DNA of 64,000 nt from Winogradskyella ludwigii (lineage in GTDB: Bacteria; Bacteroidota; Bacteroidia; Flavobacteriales; Flavobacteriaceae): assembly GCF_013403985.1 (NCBI RefSeq), contig NZ_JABFDF010000003.1:124001-188000 (forward strand). The letters run 5' to 3'. The notes beneath the pieces were generated by a model. It had not been told where the DNA came from. It ran no database searches and saw only the letters and a program-made list of their open reading frames with translations. Positions within the stretch are counted from its first letter, which is position 1. Each line of letters begins with the position of its first letter. Positions 19,267 through 29,318 of the stretch are shown here, one piece after another. Made by a program: the position numbers and the translations under genes.

Positions 19267-21195
19267 ATGAAAAACAAAACAAATCTTTTAGGTTTATTGT
19301 TCTTATCACTATTTGTATCCAATACAATGTATAGTCAAAAGAATTCTAAATTAATAAAACCAAATATCATCATTTTTTATGCGGATGATTTAGGTTGGCA
19401 AGATGTACAATTAAACGATTTAGACGAACCTTGTGCTTGGGATACACCAAATATTGCGGCATTAGCAAAAGATGCCATCAATTTTACAAATGCATATTCT
19501 CCAGCTCCAACTTGTGCGCCTTCGAGATCTGCACTTTTAAGTGGATTACATCCTGCTAAAACAGGCATAACAAATGTAAGTGGAGGAGGAATTCCTAAGG
19601 CTCAGAGAGCTGAAAAATATATTAGTCCTTATTTTCCATCAGGATTAATGCCTGAAAACTTTACCATAGCAGAAGCTTTAAAAATGAATGGCTATAAAAC
19701 AGGACATGTAGGGAAATGGCACGCAGGACATCTTGAGATTCAAAAATCAACGAATCAAGGTTTTGATTTTGCACATGAATCTAGAGGTGCACATCAAGGT
19801 CCTAAAAAACCAGACACTCGTTTGACGGCGTTTGCAACAAATGAAGCTAATGATCCATACCGTTTAAGTAAAGAAAAATATTTTCCTTTTACAAAAGAGT
19901 CTCCTGAAGGAATCTCTTATCCAACTGATGCAGTCACAGAAAATGCACTTAAATTTATTACCGAAAGTAAAGAGGAACCTTTCTTTTTATATTTAGCGCA
20001 TTGGATGGTACACTATCCAATTCACACAAAAAACCGTAAATTATTAGACTATTATTGTGATAAATTAGGAGTAGAGCTTCCAGAAGTAGATGCTGAATGG
20101 ACTAAAGAAGGCCAGAATAACCCTTATTTTGGTGCTATGGTCACCACTTTAGATTGGAGTTTAGGTCGTGTTGTCGATTTATTAAAGAAAACAGACGACC
20201 CTAGAAATCCAGGAAAAAAATTATACGAAACGACTTATATTATCTTTTCATCTGATAATGGTGGAGCGGAAACTCGTAAAGCAGAAGTAATGTCGGATAA
20301 TGCTCCTTTAGATAAGGGGAAAAAATATAGCGAAGAAGGTGGTATTAGAGTCCCAATGCTTATTTTGGGACCAAATATTCCAAAGGAAAAAACAAAAGAT
20401 GTTTTAATCAATCAATTAGACTTCTATCCAACTATTTTAAGCCTTACCAATAGTGAAATACCTTCTAAATATAGTGATGATTTAGACGGATTAGATATTT
20501 CTAATGTCTTGTTAAATAACGAAAATGATGTAAAAGACAGCAAAGGAAAACCTAGAGAAGATTTATGGTGGCACTATCCTTATGGAGACGATGTTAAAAA
20601 CCAATCGGCTATTAGATCTGGAGACTATAAATTGTATAAAAACTTTAATTCTGGTAAATATGTATTGCATCGTTTGTATAAAGATGGAAAGCGATATGAT
20701 TTGGAAGAACAACATGATATTGCAGCAGAATCTCCTGAAATTGTTAATAAGTTAGCTGCTAAACTAGAAAAGTATCTAAAAGATTACGATGCTAAGCTGC
20801 CATATAAAGATCCTTCTAAATTTAAAAACGAAGAGGATGCAGTCGCTATTCCAGTTATTGTGAATGATGTTTTTGATGCAAACTCTCGTAAAGTTTCTAT
20901 TCAATTAGAAAAAGGAAAATCTAATGTAATTGAAAGTTATGCGCTTATTAAAATCTCTGATAAACCAAGTGCTACTGGAAAGAAAAAATTACACACAACA
21001 TACATAGAAGTACCTTTAGAGTCTAGTAAAGATAAATTAGAATACACTTTTAATGTACCAAAAGATGCACATGAATGTGGAGTTATTTTTATCGATGAAA
21101 ATAGATTTATGGTGAAAAGTAAATTTCATGAGTTAATAAAGACTCCTAAAAAAGGAAAGAAAAAAAATAAAAAGAAAAAGAAAAAAAAGAATTAA
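19267..21195 (+). CDS. S1 sulfatase with lysine-rich C-terminal tail (tandem pair, second copy)
   Basis: The 642 aa protein has a signal peptide ending near NTMYSQ, and YADDLGWQDVQLNDLDEPCAWDTPNI, CAPSRSA (Cys83), VGKWHAGHLE, YLAHWMVHYPI and IFSSDNGGAE. It has the same domain plan as its upstream neighbour, including the C-terminal beta domain. The last ~20 residues are almost all Lys (after LIKTPKK: GKKKNKKKKKKKN). Such a tail would be strongly basic in the periplasm and could hold an anionic sulfated glycan; that role is speculative. The tandem arrangement and local near-identity point to a fairly recent duplication or gene conversion. Confidence 0.92.
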   Translation: MKNKTNLLGLLFLSLFVSNTMYSQKNSKLIKPNIIIFYADDLGWQDVQLNDLDEPCAWDTPNIAALAKDAINFTNAYSPAPTCAPSRSALLSGLHPAKTGITNVSGGGIPKAQRAEKYISPYFPSGLMPENFTIAEALKMNGYKTGHVGKWHAGHLEIQKSTNQGFDFAHESRGAHQGPKKPDTRLTAFATNEANDPYRLSKEKYFPFTKESPEGISYPTDAVTENALKFITESKEEPFFLYLAHWMVHYPIHTKNRKLLDYYCDKLGVELPEVDAEWTKEGQNNPYFGAMVTTLDWSLGRVVDLLKKTDDPRNPGKKLYETTYIIFSSDNGGAETRKAEVMSDNAPLDKGKKYSEEGGIRVPMLILGPNIPKEKTKDVLINQLDFYPTILSLTNSEIPSKYSDDLDGLDISNVLLNNENDVKDSKGKPREDLWWHYPYGDDVKNQSAIRSGDYKLYKNFNSGKYVLHRLYKDGKRYDLEEQHDIAAESPEIVNKLAAKLEKYLKDYDAKLPYKDPSKFKNEEDAVAIPVIVNDVFDANSRKVSIQLEKGKSNVIESYALIKISDKPSATGKKKLHTTYIEVPLESSKDKLEYTFNVPKDAHECGVIFIDENRFMVKSKFHELIKTPKKGKKKNKKKKKKKN

Positions 21196-21312
21196 GCTTT
21201 TAAAGGAAGTGAAAAGATATAAGAGGTCTTTAATAGAGTTATAATCTTTTTATGGAAAAAGTCGAGTTTCAAAAAGTAAAGTAATTAAAAGTTAAATATA
21301 AAAATAGGAATC

Positions 21313-22806
21313 ATGAAAAATGTAGTTATCAACTGTTGCTTGTGTTTCCTGTTTTATTTTCAAATTAATTACGCACAAGAAAATTTAAAAAATCTTAAAA
21401 ACAGTAAACCTAACATCATTTTTGTAATGACGGATGATCAAGGTATGGGAGATTTTTCTTGTATGGGAAATGAAGTTGTAAAAACTCCAAATATTGATGC
21501 TTTTTATCAAAAATCAACACGTTTTACAGAATACCATGTAAGTCCTACTTGCGCTCCTTCTCGAGCTGCTCTAATGAGTGGTCGTCATGAATTTAGAGTA
21601 GGTGTTACTCATACCATTTTAGATCGCGAACGCATGGCTTTAGAGGTGTACACGCTGCCTCAAGCGTTGCAGTCTGCAGGTTACCAAACCGGACTTTTTG
21701 GTAAATGGCACTTGGGAGATGCAAAGGAGTATTTACCACAAAACAGAGGATTTAATGAAGTACTGATGCATGGAGCTGGTGGTATTGGACAAGTGAGTTT
21801 AGGTGATTTTCCACCTAATAAAGACAATGTTTATTTTGATAATATTTTACTTCACAATGAAACGATTGTAAAAACCAAAGGCTTTTGTACCGATGTTTTT
21901 TTTGATGCTGCCTTGTCTTGGTCCAAAGAAAAGATAGATCATAAACAACCCTATTTTACCTATATCTCTTTAAATGCACCTCACGCACCTTTGGTTGCTC
22001 CTGAAGCCTACAAAAAACGATTTTTAGAATTAGGATATGATGAAGGGACTGCAGGCAGATATGGTATGATTGAAAATATTGATGACAATTTTGGAAGATT
22101 GATGCGTAAACTTGAAGAATGGAATGCTTTAGAAAACACCTTAGTTATTTTTACTACAGATAATGGAGCAACACATTTAAGAGGCACTTTAAATGGGGAA
22201 AACGTAAAGCACTTTAATGCCAACCTTAAAGGTGGAAAAAACTCGCCAAATGAAGGTGGAAATCACGTGCCGCTTTTCTTTTATTGGAAAGGTGTTTTAA
22301 CGGAAGGCAAAGATATTAACCAGCTTACAGCGCATGTAGATTTATATAAAACTTTTACGGAATTGGCAGGAGCTAAGTTACCAGAAGATATACAACCTTT
22401 AGAAGGCTTATCCTTATTGCCATTGTTAGAAAATACAACGACAACTTGGAAAGATCGTTTGATGTTTACACATTGTGGACGTTGGAAAACAGGAATGGTT
22501 AATGAAGCTAAATACACTAAAATGGCGATTAGAAGTCAGCAATGGCGTTTTGTAAATAACAAGGAATTGTATGATGTAATTAGCGATCCTGGTGAGCGTG
22601 AAAATGTGGCTGCACAAAACCCTGATGTGATTACTAAATTTGAACAACCTTATAATGAATGGTGGACCAATTCTATTCCACTTATGGTAAACGAAAACAG
22701 AAAAAGAGTAAAGGAACATCCGCTTCACATAAGGTATTATAAGCAACTAGATACAAAAGGGATACCTTATTGGAGTCCGAAAAGTGGGATTGCTGAAAAA
22801 AACTAA
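21313..22806 (+). CDS. S1 sulfatase
   Basis: The 497 aa protein has a hydrophobic signal (CCLCFLFYFQINYAQ), MTDDQGMGDFSCMGN, the CAPSRAALMSGRHEFR signature (Cys80), FGKWHLGDAKEYLPQ and FTTDNGATHLRG. A block FCTDVFFDAALSW and the MHGAGGIGQ segment pair it with the lipoprotein sulfatase at 3302. It lacks that enzyme's extra C-terminal domain. The C-terminal EHPLHIRYYKQLDTKGIPYWSPKSG is short and polar. A 117-base gap precedes it, larger than most in this operon, and holds only AT-rich sequence. Confidence 0.9.
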   Translation: MKNVVINCCLCFLFYFQINYAQENLKNLKNSKPNIIFVMTDDQGMGDFSCMGNEVVKTPNIDAFYQKSTRFTEYHVSPTCAPSRAALMSGRHEFRVGVTHTILDRERMALEVYTLPQALQSAGYQTGLFGKWHLGDAKEYLPQNRGFNEVLMHGAGGIGQVSLGDFPPNKDNVYFDNILLHNETIVKTKGFCTDVFFDAALSWSKEKIDHKQPYFTYISLNAPHAPLVAPEAYKKRFLELGYDEGTAGRYGMIENIDDNFGRLMRKLEEWNALENTLVIFTTDNGATHLRGTLNGENVKHFNANLKGGKNSPNEGGNHVPLFFYWKGVLTEGKDINQLTAHVDLYKTFTELAGAKLPEDIQPLEGLSLLPLLENTTTTWKDRLMFTHCGRWKTGMVNEAKYTKMAIRSQQWRFVNNKELYDVISDPGERENVAAQNPDVITKFEQPYNEWWTNSIPLMVNENRKRVKEHPLHIRYYKQLDTKGIPYWSPKSGIAEKN

Positions 22807-22965
22807 AAAAGTAAAATGTAATGATTTCTAGTTCATCTAAAATGATCCATTTATTTAAAAGAGATATCTTTTAGGTTGAATTAGATATGAGGTTAATCTA
22901 AAAGAAATTGCAAATTAGTAATCTTTAAAAATTTCTTTTTCGTAGAAAACGATTTTGAGATTCTA

Positions 22966-24183
22966 ATGAATTTACAAGTACACTGGTATTCTAAAACTAT
23001 GATTAATATTATGAAAAAAGAGCACGGTTTTTCTAAAGATCTTAACTTTCTTAAAAAGCATACAAATATTATGGTCTTACAAGAAGGTCAGAGTGCTGTA
23101 GTTATTGCACCTCAATTTCAAGGACGTGTTATGACGAGCACTACAAATGTAAATGAAGGCGACGGTTTTGGTTGGATTAACAAAAAAGTTATTGAAGCTG
23201 GTTTCTTATCAAAAGAAGAACGTAAAGGACGCTTAGAAAATCAGATTTATGTATTTGGAGGTGAAGAGCGTTTTTGGTTAGGTCCTGAAGGCGGTCAGTT
23301 TTCGCTCTTTTTTAAACCCGAAGACGATTTTGAATTTTCAAACTGGAAAACTCCAGCTGTTATAGATACAGAGGCTTTTACCTTGGTTTCTCATACAGAT
23401 CATTCGGCGACGTTTGAACACCGTTGTGAACTCATAAATAAAAGTGGAACAATTTTTAAAATGGGTATTGGACGTTCCATTTCTATTTTAAATAAAGCAT
23501 CCATTGAAAACATAATAAAAAAGAAATTTTCAACAAATGTTGAGTTTGTTGGTTATCAAACCAATAATCAAATTACAAATATTGGTGATCAACCATGGAT
23601 ACCAGAAACGGGCTTACCTTCTATTTGGATGTTAGGGATGTATAAACCATCGTCAGAAACGACTATGATTATTCCTTTTAAAGATGGAGAAGAAGCTATT
23701 TTAGGACAAACAGTAAATGACACCTATTTTGGTAAGGTGCCTAAAGACTATTTAGAAGTAAAAGAAAATATTTTGTTTTTTAAGGGAGATGGGACCAAAC
23801 GGAGTAAAATTGGAGTCAACTCAAAACGCTCAAAAGGAATTGCAGGAAGCTATGATGCCTTAGGTAAAGTTTTGACTTTAATTACTTATAATACCCAAGA
23901 AGCGCCTCATGGATATGTGAATTCAGCATGGGAGCACCAAGAAGAACCCTTTGCAGGAGATGTATTAAATGCTTATAACGATGGTTCTCCAGAACCAGGA
24001 GTTCCACCGATGGGACCATTTTATGAGTTAGAAACGTCGTCGCCAGCAGCAGCCTTAAAACCAAATGAAACGATGGTTCATATTCAAACCACTATTCATT
24101 TACAAGGAGAAGAACAAGAATTAAGTAAAATCGCAGAAGCAACATTAGGCGTTAGCTTAGATGCTATTATAAAATCATTATAG
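22966..24183 (+). CDS. Uncharacterised protein, DUF6786-like, in sulfatase/fucosidase operon
   Basis: The 405 aa product has no clear signal peptide. Starts at 22999 (MINIMKKEHGF) or 23011 (MKKEHGF) are alternatives, and no ribosome-binding site decides among them. Conserved-looking blocks are VVIAPQFQGRVMTSTT, GDGFGWIN, FGGEERFWLGPEGGQFSLFFKP, PSIWMLGMYKPS and GYVNSAWEHQEEPFAGDVLNAYNDGSPEPG. The beta-rich pattern and family resemblance suggest DUF6786 proteins, which I recall from Bacteroidota polysaccharide loci without a proven activity. A beta-sandwich of the mutarotase type is a guess. It overlaps neither neighbour, and the next gene begins 2 bases after its stop, so the two are probably translationally linked. 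I do not know its function. Confidence 0.6.
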   Translation: MNLQVHWYSKTMINIMKKEHGFSKDLNFLKKHTNIMVLQEGQSAVVIAPQFQGRVMTSTTNVNEGDGFGWINKKVIEAGFLSKEERKGRLENQIYVFGGEERFWLGPEGGQFSLFFKPEDDFEFSNWKTPAVIDTEAFTLVSHTDHSATFEHRCELINKSGTIFKMGIGRSISILNKASIENIIKKKFSTNVEFVGYQTNNQITNIGDQPWIPETGLPSIWMLGMYKPSSETTMIIPFKDGEEAILGQTVNDTYFGKVPKDYLEVKENILFFKGDGTKRSKIGVNSKRSKGIAGSYDALGKVLTLITYNTQEAPHGYVNSAWEHQEEPFAGDVLNAYNDGSPEPGVPPMGPFYELETSSPAAALKPNETMVHIQTTIHLQGEEQELSKIAEATLGVSLDAIIKSL

Positions 24184-24185
24184 CA

Positions 24186-25781
24186 ATGAAGCGATTAAAA
24201 AATATATTAATACGATGTTTAATGTTGGTGTCTTATGTAAGTTTGACATTTATAGCAACAGCTTGCGCACAAGAATCTAATAAACCAAATATCATTGTTA
24301 TTTATACAGATGATCAGGGCTATGGAGATGTAAGCACTTTAAATAAAGATGCTAAATTTAAAACACCAAACATGGACCGTTTAGTAAATGAAGGGATTGC
24401 CTTTACAAATGGGCACAGTGCGTCTTCAGTATGTACACCTTCTAGATATTCCTTGTTAACTGGTCGTTATAGTTGGAGAACAACACTTAAAAATGGTGTG
24501 ATGAAATCTGAAGCCACATGTTTAATAGAAGATGGAAGAGAAACATTGGCATCACTTTTAAAAAATCAAGGTTACCATACAGCAATGGTGGGCAAATGGC
24601 ATTTAGGAATGGATTTTCCTGGAACTCCTCAAAACAGAGATTGGTCACAGCCTATAAAAGATATGCCCTTAGACAAAGGTTTTGATTATTTTTATGGAGT
24701 ACCAGCCTCATTAAATTTTGGTATTCTGGCTTGGTTTGAAGGTAGATTTGCCAAAGTTCCTCCAACAGAATATACGAATAAAAAGAAAAATGATAGGCAT
24801 GTAGATTATCGAATCATGCCACCATATGATACAACTCCCGAACAGACAAAAGAGAAATTAGGAAAACCTGGTTTTGAGGTTGCTCCAGATTTTACGGATA
24901 ACCAATGTCTAACTCAATTTACAGAGAAAGCCATTGATTGGATGAAAACAGTAGAAGGTGATGCTAAAAATGATAAACCTTTTTTCTTGTATTTACCATA
25001 TACATCTCCACATTATCCTGTAGCTCCATTACCAGAATTTCATGGTCAAGGAGATTCAGGTGCTTATGGTGAATTTGTAATAGAGACGGATTATCATATT
25101 GGACAAATTTTAAATTATTTAAAAGAGTCAGGACTAGATGATGATACCTTGATTGTTTTTACCAGTGATAATGGTCCTGAAAAATCTTGGAGTAAACGTA
25201 TCGAAGAATTTAATCATGACAGTAGAGGAGGATTAAAAGAAGGAAAACGTTCGGTTTACGAAGGCGGTCACCGCGTACCATTTATAGTGCGTTGGCCAAA
25301 TGGAATTAAAGAATCTGGTCGTACATGGAATAAACCTGTAGGACAAGTTGACTTATTAGCAACTTTTGCGGATTTATTAGGAGTTGATATTTCAGACAAT
25401 GCAGGTGAAGATAGTCAAAGTTTTGCTTCAGTTTTAACAACAACTCAAAGTACATATAACCGCTTACCTCTTATAAATAGAGGAGATAATGGTAAAATTG
25501 GCAGGTATGCTATTACCGAAGGCAACTGGAAATTGGTTTTACCATCTAAAAAGAAAGAAGAAGGCATTGAATTATATGATTTAGATAATGATCCAAGCGA
25601 GGAGACAAATTTAGCAAAGAAACACCCTAAAAAAGTAAAGGATTTGACAGCTAAAATAAATGTCATTATTGCTAGCGGACGCACAACTAAAGGGGTTTAT
25701 CAGAATAATGATACTGGGTATTGGGATGATTTAACTTGGATGACAGCTGAAGCGTATAATACCATAGCAACAGAAAACTAG
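24186..25781 (+). CDS. S1 sulfatase, lipoprotein
   Basis: The 531 aa protein carries a lipobox (TFIATACAQ, Cys27). It has YTDDQGYGDVST, the CTPSRYSLLTGRYSWR signature (Cys83), VGKWHLGMD, FFLYLPYTSPHYPVAPLPEF, FTSDNGPEKSWSKRIEEFNHD and the VYEGGHRVPFIVRWP block. The C-terminal GNWKLVLPSKKKEEGIELYDLDNDPSEETNLA is characteristic of S1 enzymes. It belongs to the CTP-S/T-RY group of this window. Its ATG lies 2 bases after the stop of the DUF6786-like gene. Confidence 0.92.
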   Translation: MKRLKNILIRCLMLVSYVSLTFIATACAQESNKPNIIVIYTDDQGYGDVSTLNKDAKFKTPNMDRLVNEGIAFTNGHSASSVCTPSRYSLLTGRYSWRTTLKNGVMKSEATCLIEDGRETLASLLKNQGYHTAMVGKWHLGMDFPGTPQNRDWSQPIKDMPLDKGFDYFYGVPASLNFGILAWFEGRFAKVPPTEYTNKKKNDRHVDYRIMPPYDTTPEQTKEKLGKPGFEVAPDFTDNQCLTQFTEKAIDWMKTVEGDAKNDKPFFLYLPYTSPHYPVAPLPEFHGQGDSGAYGEFVIETDYHIGQILNYLKESGLDDDTLIVFTSDNGPEKSWSKRIEEFNHDSRGGLKEGKRSVYEGGHRVPFIVRWPNGIKESGRTWNKPVGQVDLLATFADLLGVDISDNAGEDSQSFASVLTTTQSTYNRLPLINRGDNGKIGRYAITEGNWKLVLPSKKKEEGIELYDLDNDPSEETNLAKKHPKKVKDLTAKINVIIASGRTTKGVYQNNDTGYWDDLTWMTAEAYNTIATEN

Positions 25782-25810
25782 AAAGAAAGTAAACAACAAC
25801 TATATTTAAG

Positions 25811-27670
25811 ATGAAAACTAATTTAAGAATTATTTGTTTACTAATTGTACCCATTTTGGCACAGTATGGATGTGTACAAAAAGAAAAGACAAATGAATCT
25901 GAAAGTCAGGTTTTTGACCAAACTACGAATTGGGCAATATTGAATAAGGCAGATGGTGTAAAAGAAGCAAATACATACAGTTGGGATATTGAAGTCACAC
26001 ACCCAATTGATTATTCCGTACAAGTTGTTTTTGATGCTTTACCAACAAATTCATCCGTGGCTAAAGTTACGATAGATGATCAGGAGTTAGAGGGAGACTT
26101 TCAAAAAGATTACACCACTTATGACCATAAAATAGTTTCAGAATTCAAGAAGCCAATTAAAATTAAGGATCTCTCAGCTAAACATGTTTTAACTATAGAG
26201 ACAGAAGCCAATTTTAATCAAGTACGATTGGTTCCGCATTATAAAAATTTAGTGGGTTCTGGTAAATATCACAGCGAATGGTTAACCATGCATCAATCTA
26301 ATGAAAAACAAGAAGCGCTTAAATGGTTTAAAGAGGCAAAACTGGGTATGTTTATACATTGGGGATTATATTCTCAGGCAGGTGGAATTTGGAAAGGGAC
26401 TAAAATTAACGATGCTCCATATCCAGGACCAAAAGTAGCAGAATGGTTAATGCATGCGTTTCAAATTCCTAGAGATGAATATGCCCAACTCGCAAAAACG
26501 TTTAACCCAGATAAATCTTTTGCGCAAAACATAGCCAAACTTGCCAAAGATGTTGGAATGAAATATGTAGTGATTACCTCTAAACATCACGACGGTTTTG
26601 CATTGTTTGATTCTGAGAGTTCAGAATACGATATGGTAGATGCAACGCCTTACAAAGCCGATGTTGTAAAAGAATTATATGAAGCTTGTTTAAACGAAGG
26701 TTTAGATTTTGGTGTTTATTATTCACATGGAAACGACTGGAATGATGGAGGTGATGGTAACTACGCTAACGTAAAAAAAGTAAATGATTCCTTAGGAATC
26801 TATACTCATAGTTCTGGTAAAAATTTGTGGGATCCAAGTCCAAATACACATGCCGAATATTATGCCTCTAAAAGTTATCCGCAAATTAAAGAGCTTATTG
26901 CGTTATTACCAAAGTTACGTTTAATTTGGTTTGATGGTGAAGGATTTACAACTGAAGAACAATCCTTTACGTTTTACAAAATGGTGTACAATGCAAATCC
27001 AAATATATTGGTAAACAGAAGAGTTGGCTGGGAGTTTGGAGATTATTTAGATGCTGGAGATAATAAGATTCCTTCGGCTTCAGAAACCCTAGAAAAGTAT
27101 TGGGAAACTTGTGGTACTACGAATAATTCTTGGGGTTATAAATCTTATGATGAAGACTGGAAAAGTCCAAAAGAATTGCTGTATTATTTTGTAGATATTC
27201 TATCTAAAGGTGGAAACTACCTATTAAATATAGGTCCTGATGGAAAAGGACACGTACCAGAAGCTAGTGCACAAAACTTGCGCGACATGGGCAAATGGAT
27301 TCATCAAAATGCAGATGCTGTTTACGGAACAACCCGTTGGAAAACACCAAACGAAGGACAAGAAGAAACATTATTAGATGGCACAGGTCATAGAGCTGCC
27401 AAAGGTTTCAAAAGAGATTTTACATCTAAAGATTTTTGGTTTACTGCTAAAGAAAATAAAGTTTATGCTATTTCACTCACCCAAACAGAAGGAGATATCT
27501 TAATAAAATCACTAAAAAAGGGTGAAGGAGATATTGAACAGGTAAAACTATTAGGAAGCGATAAGATCCTTAATTGGAATCAGAATAAAAACGGATTACA
27601 AACCACAATAACAGGAGTGCCTAAAGACGCACTTGGTTACGTTATAGAAGTGACTTTAAAAAATAATTAA
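25811..27670 (+). CDS. GH29 alpha-L-fucosidase, lipoprotein, with N-terminal beta domain
   Basis: The 619 aa product has a lipobox (LAQYGC, Cys21) and then ~130 residues of beta-sandwich (WDIEVTHPIDYSVQVVFDAL) before the GH29 barrel. The barrel shows GMFIHWGLYSQAGGIWKG, EWLMHAFQIPRDEYAQLAKTFNP, YVVITSKHHDGFALFDS, FGVYYSHGNDWNDGG and LRLIWFDGEGF, with D375 as the nucleophile candidate. LSKGGNYLLNIGPDGKG is the standard GH29 late strand. It ends with a small domain containing LLGSDKILNWNQNKNGL, shared with the GH29 at 14556. A beta domain in front of a GH29 barrel is a less common order than behind it. It is an exo-acting fucosidase, probably on the outer or periplasmic face. Confidence 0.92.
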   Translation: MKTNLRIICLLIVPILAQYGCVQKEKTNESESQVFDQTTNWAILNKADGVKEANTYSWDIEVTHPIDYSVQVVFDALPTNSSVAKVTIDDQELEGDFQKDYTTYDHKIVSEFKKPIKIKDLSAKHVLTIETEANFNQVRLVPHYKNLVGSGKYHSEWLTMHQSNEKQEALKWFKEAKLGMFIHWGLYSQAGGIWKGTKINDAPYPGPKVAEWLMHAFQIPRDEYAQLAKTFNPDKSFAQNIAKLAKDVGMKYVVITSKHHDGFALFDSESSEYDMVDATPYKADVVKELYEACLNEGLDFGVYYSHGNDWNDGGDGNYANVKKVNDSLGIYTHSSGKNLWDPSPNTHAEYYASKSYPQIKELIALLPKLRLIWFDGEGFTTEEQSFTFYKMVYNANPNILVNRRVGWEFGDYLDAGDNKIPSASETLEKYWETCGTTNNSWGYKSYDEDWKSPKELLYYFVDILSKGGNYLLNIGPDGKGHVPEASAQNLRDMGKWIHQNADAVYGTTRWKTPNEGQEETLLDGTGHRAAKGFKRDFTSKDFWFTAKENKVYAISLTQTEGDILIKSLKKGEGDIEQVKLLGSDKILNWNQNKNGLQTTITGVPKDALGYVIEVTLKNN

Positions 27671-27678
27671 ATAAAATT

Positions 27679-29286
27679 ATGAAAACTAAAACAACTCAAA
27701 TACTTATAATTAGTAGCTTATTATTGGCATCACTTTTTATGCTTACCAGTTTTGATAATAACTATACTACAGAAGAACCAAAACCCCAAAAGCCAAATAT
27801 CATATACATTTTGGCAGATGATTTGGGTATTGGTGATTTAAGTATTTATAACGAAAACAGTAAAATACAAACCCCTCATTTAGATCAAATGGGTAAAGAA
27901 GGCATGCAGTTTACAGATGCACATACCTCTTCTTCTGTGTGTACACCAACACGATACGGCATCTTAACAGGAAGATATAATTGGCGTACGCCTTTAAAAG
28001 AATTTGTGACTTGGGGAAATTCACCTAGTTTAATTCAGAAAAACAGATTAACAGTGGCACAGATGTTAAAAAATAAGGGCTATAAAACAGCAAGTATTGG
28101 AAAATGGCATTTGGGTTTAAACTGGACGATGAAAAACAACAGCAAAGAGTTTGATCATTTTTCAGATACATCAGATCGTTTAAATTTTAAGGCTATTGAT
28201 TATAGTCAACCTTTAAAGTTTGGACCTAATGATATGGGCTTCGATTATTCATATATGATTTCAGCATCCCTAAACATGCCACCTTTTGTGTATATAGAAA
28301 ATAATAAGGCCACCATGGTACCAACAGGAATTTCGGCTCAAACCAAAAAACAATCACCATATGCCACTTGGATTAGAGGAGACATTGCGGATGATTTTAA
28401 ACATGAAGACGTACTACCAAATGTTGTAGATAAATCTATTGCTTTCATTAAGGAAAATGCCAATAAAGACCAACCTTTTTTTATGTACATTCCTTTGCCT
28501 TCTCCACATAATCCCGTGTTACCAATTGCACCATGGAAAGGTCAAAGCGATATTAAAAGTCCTTATGCCGATTTTGTAATCATGATAGATGATTTAATGG
28601 GTCGTATTTTTGAAACATTAAAAGCGCAAGGCATTGACGAGAATACATTAGTCATCTTTACTAGCGATAACGGTTTTGCTACCACTAACGATTTAAAAAC
28701 TTTAAAAAAGGAAAAACACAGTCCAAGTTATATTTATAGTGGTTATAAAGGAAGTTATTTAGAAGGAGGTCACAGAGTCCCATTTTTAGTAAAATGGCCA
28801 GGAAAAATAAAACCAAATTCGGTTTCAGAGGCCACCATATGTACTACAGACTTTATGGCAACATGTGCAGACATTATCGATTATGATTTTAAGGATAATG
28901 AGGCAGAAGATAGTTTTAGCATGATGCCTTTATTAACCAATGAAGGAGATTATTTAAGAGATGCCACTATTCATCATGACAAGTATGGTGTTTTTGCGAT
29001 TAGAAAAGGAGATTGGAAATTAATTGTATCTCCAAACTCAGGTATTATGGCTTCTGGAGAAACAAAAATACATAAAGATGTTACTGCGGAAGAAATTCTA
29101 TACAATTTAAAAAAGGACGTCAAAGAGAGAAATAACGTTGCCGATCAATTTCCTGAGAAAGTTAAGGAATTAAAAGACATACTGATCCAACAAATAAAAG
29201 AGGGCAGAAGTACGCCTGGGAAAGTTCAAGCAAACGACCCTATTTTAGGAGAATGGCCTCAAGCAAAGTTTGCTTTAAAAAAATAA
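27679..29286 (+). CDS. S1 sulfatase with CTPTR signature
   Basis: The 535 aa protein has an N-terminal hydrophobic signal (IISSLLLASLFMLTSF). LADDLGIGDLSIYN, SSVCTPTRYGILTGRYNWR (Cys88), IGKWHLGLNW, FFMYIPLPSPHNPVLP, FTSDNGFATT and YLEGGHRVPFLVKWP are all present. The residue after the Pro of the signature is Thr, not the more common Ser; FGE-type maturation depends mainly on Cys, Pro and Arg, so this should still be processed. It is closely related to 29319 and 32043, which share CTPTRYG, and the three probably arose by local duplication. It starts 8 bases after the GH29 stop. Confidence 0.9.
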   Translation: MKTKTTQILIISSLLLASLFMLTSFDNNYTTEEPKPQKPNIIYILADDLGIGDLSIYNENSKIQTPHLDQMGKEGMQFTDAHTSSSVCTPTRYGILTGRYNWRTPLKEFVTWGNSPSLIQKNRLTVAQMLKNKGYKTASIGKWHLGLNWTMKNNSKEFDHFSDTSDRLNFKAIDYSQPLKFGPNDMGFDYSYMISASLNMPPFVYIENNKATMVPTGISAQTKKQSPYATWIRGDIADDFKHEDVLPNVVDKSIAFIKENANKDQPFFMYIPLPSPHNPVLPIAPWKGQSDIKSPYADFVIMIDDLMGRIFETLKAQGIDENTLVIFTSDNGFATTNDLKTLKKEKHSPSYIYSGYKGSYLEGGHRVPFLVKWPGKIKPNSVSEATICTTDFMATCADIIDYDFKDNEAEDSFSMMPLLTNEGDYLRDATIHHDKYGVFAIRKGDWKLIVSPNSGIMASGETKIHKDVTAEEILYNLKKDVKERNNVADQFPEKVKELKDILIQQIKEGRSTPGKVQANDPILGEWPQAKFALKK

Positions 29287-29318
29287 TTTAAGCAACAATA
29301 ATTATATTAAAAGAACGA

